DNA from: Viola odorata
Lineage: Eukaryota; Streptophyta; Magnoliopsida; Malpighiales; Violaceae
NCBI GenBank assembly: GCA_963691705.1
Contig: OY829542.1
Span: 35,388,579-35,452,578 of the forward strand
Length of the DNA stretch: 64,000 nt
Direction: 5' to 3'
The notes under the pieces were generated by a model. That model searched no databases and was not told the DNA's origin. It saw nothing but the letters and a program-made list of their open reading frames with translations. Below are positions 56,033 to 64,000 of the stretch, piece by piece. How positions within the stretch are numbered: the stretch's first letter is position 1; every line of letters begins with the position of its first letter. The position numbers and the translations under genes were made by a program.

Positions 56033-58240
56033 CTAGAGAAGAGAGATCACGGTCCGGAGGAGGGCGTTCGTCTCAGCAATGACAGCAGCAGTGGGGGCAA
56101 CGATAGGTTCGTTAGGAACAGCTTGCTCGGGACGTTCATCGACAGGAGGAGGAACAAGGGAAGCAGAAGGAGTAGCTGCTGTCAGGTCTGGCCACTCGAA
56201 CACGCCACCATTCTGGGCGCTCCAAACTCGGCCGGCGCCACCAGTGTAGCCTGTGCTGAAAGTCAAAACACGACCCGTCAAGTGCAGATGGCCCATACCA
56301 TCGAGGGTACGAGCGTTAAGCAATTTAAAACCAACGGGAATAAAAAGATCATAGCCAGACACATCAAAATTACGCTGCTCGATAGCCAAACGAGTAATAA
56401 GGGAACCAAGGATGGGATTGCGATTACAAGTAATAATGACATGCAGTTCATGAGCAATCCAATAACCTAGGTTGGCCTTATGGCCTGTATGCATACACCA
56501 CAGAAAAAGTAACTCCTGGACAGATAGGGTGCCCGAGGATTGCATCTTGCCCGCGAAGTTGATGGCGAGGCATATATGCATAATACGGAGGGTAGGGTCA
56601 CGAAGCTCATGGCCTTTGGATCGTCGGGAGCTGTACTTGCCAGAAGGGTTACCAATAAGCTCCCTAAAGGCAGTGGTGACATCGAAGGTGGGGGGATAAG
56701 CAGCGTATGCACCGAGATACCAGGGGGCACCTAAATCAGACTCCTTCACAAAACCAATCATTACATTAAACTGATCAATAGACAGACGGGACCTAAATGC
56801 ATACTACCCTTACCCTTTTGCTTAAGACGACCGCTATCAAACCAAAAGGATGTGAAAAACTCATGGCTCAATTCAAGAAAAGTGGGGTGCACCAGTTCAA
56901 ACAAAACCCTCCAACCAATATTATCAATCAACTCATCAACCCTAGCAGAAATACACATTTTTTTCTAAAAACTCATGATCAAGTTGAGCACAAGGGGCAA
57001 CACAAATACCATGCAAAGCTAACAACCTATCATTACTGGGCTAATCAGGAAAGTCCAACCAACCATGAAGGTGGGAAAGGTCGGGTGTTACCTGGGCTAA
57101 GGGTATGGTTGTGCCTGCTCTGGCATGGGCAGAACGCGCGGCTGGAGTGGGCATAGATGTCTTGCCTGAGCTGCTAGTGGTGCGAGCTGATTTCCTTGGC
57201 TGAGAAGGAACAGATGGTGTAGAAGGGGCTTTGCGTTTGGAGCGAATTGGGGGAAGCTCCTCTGCTTCCATAGAGGTATCCTCAGTGGTGTCGGTGGTGG
57301 GAGGTATAAACTCCTCGTTGTCCTCATCGTCATCGTGAATAGGGACCATGAGCTTTACCTTTTTGGGCTTGCCCTCGGCGTAGCAAATGGGCTCAATCAA
57401 GCTACCACGGGACGTTATTCCGTGGCCCATGGGTAAACCGCTAGGCGCAGGAATAGATCCAGTGACCAGGATATCGCTCGTGGACGTAGGAGTAGGGGTT
57501 GTGATAGTCAGGGCCTCCTTAGGTGGAATCGGACCGGTGGGGTCTCGGCATCATCTTCTTCCTCAGAACCCTTTTCAGAACCTTCTTTTGACTCCTTTTC
57601 AGATCCGTCATCCTCATCGCCCGACTCCTCCTCACCCGAGGAACTACCAGGCCCGGTGGTCATAGCGGCAACACCAACAACCGCCGTGTCGGAGGCACTT
57701 GGCGGCGCTGCAGTGGGTGGGGCTGGTAGAGAAGTAGTGGCGGTCTAAATGGAGTCGGTAGACTCGCTGGAGTCAGTCTCATATTTGTCAGACCAGGTAA
57801 TGAGGGTCTCGTCATCGGCGGCAGGTGTGGCGGGTGTACTGACGGTAGCAGTGATGATGGGTGTAGCGGGAGTGGGTTTCGGCCTAGAAGTGGTAGGTTT
57901 TGAAGGTGAGGTGAGGATGGGTCTGGCTGTTGGTGTCAACGATTTTGGGGGTAGGAGGTGGCTTTTTGGCAGGGAAACTGGTGGTTGCGACAGCGGCGGT
58001 AGAGGTAGCAACTGGAGTAGTAGCAGTGACAGGGATAGTCGGTTGTGGTTGCTGGGATGAGGAGAGAGGTGTTGAGCGGGTAGTTGGAGATTTGGTGGTA
58101 GTGGTGGTTGGAGGAGGATCGGTAACGGCAGAGACGGTGGTTGCAGTGGGAGTGATGGGAGTGGCGGTGGTCGGAGTACCCTAGGAATGACGACCGGAGG
58201 AAAGGTCAGAGCATGCAACGAATTTCTTGGAATGAGCCAT
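56033..58240 (-). pseudogene. Athila-3 ORF2 (ATHILA ORF-1 family, env-position)
   Basis: Probable start at 58240 (MAHSKKFVAC). A Thr/Pro/Ala-rich N-terminus has stops and frame changes. A basic and acidic linker lies at 57430-57041 (GKPKKVKLMVP, KSARTTSSSGK). The conserved domain lies at 56958-56033 (DNIGWRVLFELVHPTFLELS, FNVMIGFVKESDLGAP, LRIMHICLAINFAGKM, LSVQELLFLWCM, LDGMGHLHL). Frameshifts are near 56990 and 56810 and further breaks lie upstream. Same architecture as ORF2 of the two other Athila copies. Confidence 0.75.
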
Positions 58241-58603
58241 GGAGAATGCATAGAGTTGGTGTGGGAAAGAGAGATTTGCAAAGCAAAAGGGAGAAGATGG
58301 AAGGTAAAGTGGAAAGTGACAAAAAGGGAAGAAAGCGTTCTCCCTTTATGGCTGCCAGCTGCTAGCCGTTGCCCATGTGTAGATGTGGCGGCTTGTGATT
58401 GGGACCCATCAAATCCCAACTGCAAAGTCCCAACTGTCACGCTCTCAAACCTGATCAGGAAATTCAAAGTTTGAAAAAGGGAATTAAATCGGTTAAAGAA
58501 AGGGAATAAAATAAGAAGAAAAATGGGAGGAATAAAAGGGAAGTAATGAAAATAAAATAAGAAAAGAGGAAAAGAAGGGAAAAGATCCAGGGATGGAGAA
58601 AAT

Positions 58604-59829
58604 CAAGGAATTAAATAAAAAGAAAAATAATTAAAGAAAGTAAGGAAAGGGATAGGAACGCGGGTTGCTTCCCACAAAGCGTCGTGGTTAGCGTCTCGGC
58701 CTAGACCTTGGTGACGACATATGGCCTCAGTGATGAATGGCTTGAATCCCTCGTAAAAGGCTTTGAGACGGTGCCCATTGACTTTGAAAGTGACTCTAGT
58801 TTCCAAGCTTCGAATTTCAATGGCGCTATGGTCGTAAACGACTGTGACGACATATGGCCCGGTTCACTTGGACTTCAGTTTGCCTGAAAACAACCTTAGA
58901 CGAGAATTATACAACAGAACTTTCTGTCCCACAGTGAAAGATTTGTGAGAGAGAAGTTTGTCGTAGTAAGCCTTCGTCTTGCCCTTGTAGATGAGGGCAT
59001 TCTCATAGGCATCGTCACAAAGCTCCTTTAACTCCTGGATTTGTAGGCGGCGATGCTGCCCAGCCTCATCAAGGTTGAAGTTTACTTTGCGAATGGCCCT
59101 AGAAAGCTTTATGTTCAATTTCAACGGGTAAGTGCAAGGTTTATCGTAGACAAGTCGATAAGGGGTCATACTAATAGGAGTCTTAAATGCTGTCCGATAA
59201 TCCCATAAAGCGTCGTCAAGCTTTAAGCTCCAATCCTTACGAGATTGGTTGACGGTCTTTTCCAGAATTTACTTGATCTCGCGGTTAGGTACCTCGGCTT
59301 GGCCGTTGGTCTGCGGATGATAAGCTGTGGAGACACGGTGTGTGACTCCATACTTATTGAGCTTGCTGGTAATGACACGGTTGCAGAAGTAGGTTCTGCG
59401 GTCACTGATAAGGGCACGTGGGGTTCCAAACCTACTGAAAATACGAGAGCAAAGAAAGGCTGCAACCACTTTGGAATCATCAGTTCTGGTCGCCTTAGCC
59501 TCAACCCATTTAGAAACATAATCAACCGCTATGAGGATGTACATGTTGCCAAACGAGTTGGGGAAGAGACCCATAAAATCAATACCCCAAATATCAAAAA
59601 TTTCACAAGCAATAATACCTGTGAGGGGCATTTGATTTCGAGCACCAATGTTACCCGTACTCTGACAGCGAGGGCAAACCGCACAGAACATGTAGTTGTC
59701 TTTGAAAATAGAGGGCCAGTAAAGACCGGCTTCTAGGACCTTTATTGCTGTCTTCTTAGCTACGAAGTGGCCTCCCTCGGTGGAAGAGTGGCAAAAATGG
59801 AGGATGGATGGAATTTCATCAGTGGTCAC
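58604..59829 (-). pseudogene. Athila-3 integrase
   Basis: Zinc region GGHFVAKK and CAVCPRC, core [20 protein letters not shown] (the usual G changed to R) and GQAEVPNRE, then a C-terminal portion ([22 protein letters not shown]). A stop near 59267, a tryptophan codon lost near 59205 and other breaks at 59165 and 58865 make it non-functional. Confidence 0.8.
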
Positions 59830-61640
59830 ACATCTTCGTATAATCTGGTCTGAATAGAATTTCCAAAGGTAAGGATTGTCCCAAATATAAAACCTGGCTT
59901 GTCTTCTAATACGCTTCTATTCCGAGGGGGATGAATCCGCGGGGAAATGACCCGTGGCACAAAAATTAGCAATATCAGTAAACCAAGGGAATTCAACGGC
60001 TTAGGCAAGACAGAGTTGTTCATCAGGGAAAGTGTCGCGGATAGGAATCAGTGAGTCGTCGGTTTGCGCAGATAGGCGACTCAAGTGATCAGCTACTGAA
60101 TTTTTAGTTCCCTTCTTGTCCTTGATCTCGAGGTTGAATTCTTGAAGCAAAAGTATCCACCGAGGGGGATAGATCCGCGGGGAAATGACCTGTGGCACAG
60201 AAATTAGCAATATCAGTAAACCAAGGGAATTCAATGGCTTGGGCAAGATAGAGTTGTTCATTAGGGAAAGTGTCGTGGATAGGAATCAGCGAGTCATCGG
60301 TTTGGGCAGATAGGCGGCTCAAGTGATCAACTACTGAATTTTTAGTTCCCTTTTTGTCCTTGATCTCGAGGTTGAATTCTTGAAGCAAAAGTATCCACCG
60401 AATAAGGCGGGGCTTAGCGTTAAGTTTCATCAAGAGGCATCGGAGGGTCGTATGGTCTGAATAGTTAGTGACCTTTGTTCCCAAAAGGTACTGACAAAAC
60501 TTATCCAAAGCAAAGACGACAACGAGTAGTTCTTTCTCTGTAGTTGTGTAATTACATTGGGCAGAATCCATGAGTTTGGAGGTGTAGTAGATGACGTAGA
60601 CCTCTCGATCTTTCTTCTATCCCAACATTGCTCCTAGGCATTGTTGCTTGCACCACACATAATTTCGAACGGAATAGCCCAATCTAGTGCTCGAATGATA
60701 GGTGCCGAGATAAGTTTCTGCTTGAGGAGGTCGAATGCGGCCTTGTAGCTCTCGTCGAATATGAACTCAATGTCTTTCTATAGCAGCTGGCACATTGGTT
60801 GTGTGATCTTAGAGAAATCCTTGATGAATCTCCTATAGAAGCCTGCATGACCAAGAAAAGAACGTACTTCTCACACACAAGTAGGATATGGTAGAGACTC
60901 GATTACCTCAATTTTGGCCTTATCCACCTCGATGCCTTTATGGGATATGATATGACCTAAAATTAAACCTTGGTCTACCATAAAGTGACACTTCTCAAAA
61001 TTGAGAACAAGGTTAGTTTCTACACATCTCTGTAAAATGTTTCGTAAAGTGAGTAAACATTCAGGAAAATAATTACCGTAGTTGGTAAAATCATCCATAA
61101 ATACCTCAATGCCGTGTTCAACGAGCTCGGAGAAGATACTGACCATGCAACGCTGGAAAGTGGCAGGAGCGTTACAATGACCGAAAGGCATCCTTCTATA
61201 GGCGAAAGTGCCAAAGGGACATGTGAAGGTGGTATTGTCTTGGTCATCTAGGCAATCGGTATCTGGTGAAATCCGGAGTAGCCATCGAGGCAGCAATAAT
61301 GTGTCTTACTAGCAAGGTGCTCTAACATCTGGTCAATGAACGGCAAGGGGAAGTGGCCTTTCCTTGTGGCGGCGTTCAATCGTCGGTAATCGATGCAGAC
61401 TCGCCATCCGTTATCTTCTGCTAGTAAGACACATTGTGTGGACCGAATTTTTCCTAGTGGTGATCGTGATACATGTCTTCTTTGGGACAACTTGAACCGG
61501 GCTGACCCACATCCTGTCCGAAATAAGATAGATAACACCAGTGTCGAGTAGCTTCAATATTTCTTTCTTATCGACCTCCATCATTGGAGGGTTGAGTCGG
61601 TGTTGCGGCTGGCGGACAGACGTGCTAGCATCATCTAGAT
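59830..61640 (-). pseudogene. Athila-3 reverse transcriptase and RNase H
   Basis: RT motifs GWRVCIDYRRLN, THYCCLDGYSGFHQIP, FAYRRMPFGHCNAPATF, catalytic EVFMDDF, LGHIISHKGIEVDK; RNase H with [18 protein letters not shown] and SVVDHLSRL. Frameshifts near 61248, 60870 and 60680. A 238-bp tandem duplication (59922-60397) repeats the RNase H-integrase linker and shifts the frame. Confidence 0.8.
59922..60397. repeat. 238-bp tandem duplication within Athila-3 pol
   Basis: Copies 59922-60159 and 60160-60397 have equal length and about 15 differences, nearly all transitions. The third boundary at 60398 again starts CCGA, a short microhomology. 238 is not a multiple of three, so the frame is broken. 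Confidence 0.9.
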
Positions 61641-64000
61641 GTATCCGATAAGTGCACAGGGCTGGGGACAGTCCTTTGATGTATGCGATGGTCCACCTAA
61701 TAGCTTTCTTAAACTCCTTCAGCAAGGTGATGAGTGCACCTTCCTCTTCTGTGTTAAGTTTGCTGGAGATGATTACTGGTAGGGAATCGTTGGCTCCTAG
61801 ATATGCATACTTCAGGTGCGAGTGCAAGAATTTCAACTCTAGATTCGGGGCCTGCACAATGGAAGGTGGAATCTTAGTATATTCAGAGGGTAGAGGGGTG
61901 GTCACCAGATTGAAAGGAGTGAGAGAAACTGTCTCTAGAGCAGCGACGGTTTCACGTAGTGCGGGTGGAGTGACGAATTTGGAATCCAAAAGGTCTATGG
62001 CTGTAGGCGTGATACTGTTAGCTAGGGCAAGCTGCAGAGGGTTAACAGAAAATAGTTCACCAATTTCTTCAACATCAGGATCTAGAATATCAATAAAGTT
62101 AACACTAGCAAATTTAGAAGGGAAATGCATAGCGTCAAGCATGCTGAATCGAATGATCTCTCTATCAAACTCGAGGCTAATGGATGCATCGTGGACATCT
62201 ATCTTTGCTCGGGCAGTCTTGAGGAATGGTCGGCCTAGTAGGACATCGAATGGTTTGGCGCCCTATTCATCTTCCATGCTGATCACATAAAAATTGACAG
62301 AGAAGAGGAGGTTGCCAACTTGGACGGGGACGTCCTCAATGACACCTTCTGGATAGATCACCGATCGGTCTGCTAACTGAATGAAGACTCAAGTTGGCTT
62401 TAGTGGTCCGAGACCTAAGTTGTTGTAGATCAACAAGGGCAAGATGTTGATACCGACACCTAAATCACACATAGCTTTACCTTTGTCAGTGTCCCCGATT
62501 TTACAAGGGATTATGAACATCCCTAGGTCCACACACTTTGGAGGGATTTTTCTCTGAATAACAGTTGAGACATTAACTCCCACGCTAATTTTGTTCACGC
62601 CTGTCAGTTTATTTTTGTTAGTGCATAAAGATTTTAGAAACTTAGCATAACGTGGAACGTTTTTGATAGCCTGCAAAAGTGGAATGTTAATTTGAACCTT
62701 ACTGAATAAGTCAAAAATTTCTTTTTCCTCTTTATCCTTTTTCTTTTTGACTAACCTTTGCGGAAATGGGGGTTCGAGGACCTTAATGATGAAGTCTTAA
62801 GAGAATTCAGACTTCTCATCAATCTTAATTGGTGTACCTGGTTTCTTGGAGGTGTAGATCTTCTTTTCCTTCTCAATAGTGACCCAACATCATCAACTAC
62901 AGGTGTTGAATCTGGGAGTTCAACTTCTTAGGTAAGCTGCTCGCGGTCTGGTAACTATGTACCACTGCGGAGTGTTATGACACATGCTCCGTGTTTAGGG
63001 TTAGCTTCTAGTTGCGGCGGCAGTTGACCTCCGTTCTTCAGTTCTTTCACCTCTGCAGATAAGACACTCAACTATTTTTGAAGATCAAGGAAGAGACTAT
63101 GCATATTAGGTACCTCAGCAATTGGGGGCGTGGGCCCCATGGGTCCTTGCGGAGCTTGATACTGATATTGCTGGTTGTTGGAGTAGTTGGGTAGAGGCTT
63201 GAAATTTTGGAGGTTGAAAGGTGGCTGCTGCTGATTCTAGAATGGGTTTTGCGGTTGTGGTTGGCTCGGTCCAGGTTGTTGCCATAGCTCAGGTTTGGGT
63301 GGCGCCAGCCATTGTTGTAATTCTGGGTATAGGGTTCATACTTCCTAGGGGCTCCATTATAATTCCCTACAACATTCACCTCTATCTCGTTTGGGATGTG
63401 AGGACAAACGTTCGTTGGGTGGTCAGTGAAATTACAAAAGCCAGACACCTTGATCTGCACTGGCTGACCGGCAGACATGTTCTGAAGTATTCCAGTAATG
63501 GTGGAAAGTTGATTTTCTATAGTGGCAGACCCGAGCATCATGGACAGTGGGGATTATTTATTCTAACGGCACAACGTTCTTAGCCATAAGTTCTAGAAGA
63601 GCTTTTGCATCAGCAAGGGTTAGAGCAAGTAGGGAACCAAGGTTGGCAGCATCTATCAGGGCTTTATCTCGCCCTCGCAGTCCCTCATAAAAATATTGGA
63701 TAAGAGTGTGGTCAGGAATGTTGTGCGAGGGGTAGAGAGTTTGCATCTTTTTGTATCGGTCATAGTACTGTCCTAGGTTCTCGTTCTCTTTTTGGACAAT
63801 GGATACCAATTGCTTTTTGGTAACGTTGGCCATGTTGGTGGGATAGTACTTTTCTGTGAAGGATTTTAACATATCGGCCCAGCTGGTGATGGATAGAGGG
63901 GGTAGATCATAAAACCAATTGCAAGTGACCACATGAATGCTCTCAACATGGCCTGATTGATGTCCACATCTGCAGGTTTCAGAGCTTCGCAAACAAAGTG
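61641..64000 (-). pseudogene. Athila-3 gag and protease (partial at window edge)
   Basis: Capsid-type segment (NWFYDLPP, SWADMLKSFTEKYYP, QYYDRYKKM, QYFYEGL), zinc-knuckle-like CNFTDHPTNVCPHIP, protease-type AMCDLGVGINILPLLIY (D-L-G) and linker ITPTAIDLLDSKFVTPP, in broken frames at 63992-63558, 63541-63068, 62676-62389 and 62142-61411. The gag N-terminus lies beyond 64000. Collinear with 33725-35960 of Athila-2. Confidence 0.8.

Larger units (their letters stand above)
52944..64000 (-). mobile_element. Athila-3: partial Athila-type element running off the window
   Basis: In the minus direction from the window edge: gag, protease, RT, RNase H, integrase, ATHILA ORF2, a non-coding region and a 3' LTR (TGATAGAACG at 54199 to GACAACCGATCA at 52944). 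It is inserted in a chromovirus RT whose frame continues up to the junction. The left flank ATGGA is the candidate target duplication; its partner lies outside the window. More decayed than Athila-2. Confidence 0.85.

Noticed and set aside
57745..58467. 240-codon Pro/Leu/Ser-rich minus-strand ORF and plus-strand Val/Gly-rich ORFs in the same place
   Set aside because: They are alternative frames of the Thr/Pro-rich N-terminus of Athila-3 ORF2.

Overview
The window is plant nuclear DNA, most likely repeat-rich heterochromatin of a eudicot. It is a nest of Ty3/Gypsy LTR retrotransposons with no intact cellular gene. The evidence for a plant is the element types (Ogre/Tat and Athila lineages, a chromovirus-type fragment, a small hAT element), plant-style introns of about 70 nt, and TATAAATA promoters in LTRs. 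I cannot name the species.

Left to right: (1) 1-7326 is the 5' part of a minus-strand Ogre-type element: a broken ORF1, a primer-binding site, and a 5.37 kb LTR whose two ends are inverted repeats of each other. (2) 7327-20475 is a minus-strand Tat-lineage element ('Tat-1'): protease, RT, two RNase H domains and integrase at 20475-16551, then a tandem-repeat block. After these come four gene-like ORFs on the opposite (plus) strand (8819-15722), then an LTR-like segment and a gag-like fragment cut by the Ogre LTR. (3) 20476-39447 is a plus-strand Athila element ('Athila-1') lacking its 5' half. A second Athila ('Athila-2', minus, 24995-36441) is nested in it with a perfect 5-bp target duplication. 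(4) 39448-41339 is AT-rich or repeat-derived DNA with one short leucine-rich-repeat exon remnant. (5) 41340-50904 is a decayed plus-strand Tat element ('Tat-2') interrupted by a solo Athila-type LTR and a hAT element, both with exact target duplications. (6) 50905-52943 is an Athila-like LTR next to a chromovirus-type RT/RNase H fragment. (7) 52944-64000 is a third Athila ('Athila-3', minus), inserted in that fragment and running off the right edge.

No element looks autonomous. Nearly every gag, pol and env-like frame has stops or frameshifts, or lacks an end. The exception is the antisense block of Tat-1. Two small ORFs there (127 and 150 aa) and one spliced gene (679 aa) are open, and each has a TATA-like box upstream. 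A fourth, related gene keeps the same intron position and phase but is decayed. This multi-gene antisense cassette is the most unusual content of the window.

Functional labels rest on motifs I could read (YVDD/FMDD, DNGS, D,D,E, zinc knuckles, RNase H signatures) and on recalled family resemblance. No database search was possible, and LTR ends not marked by TG...CA plus target duplications are approximate.
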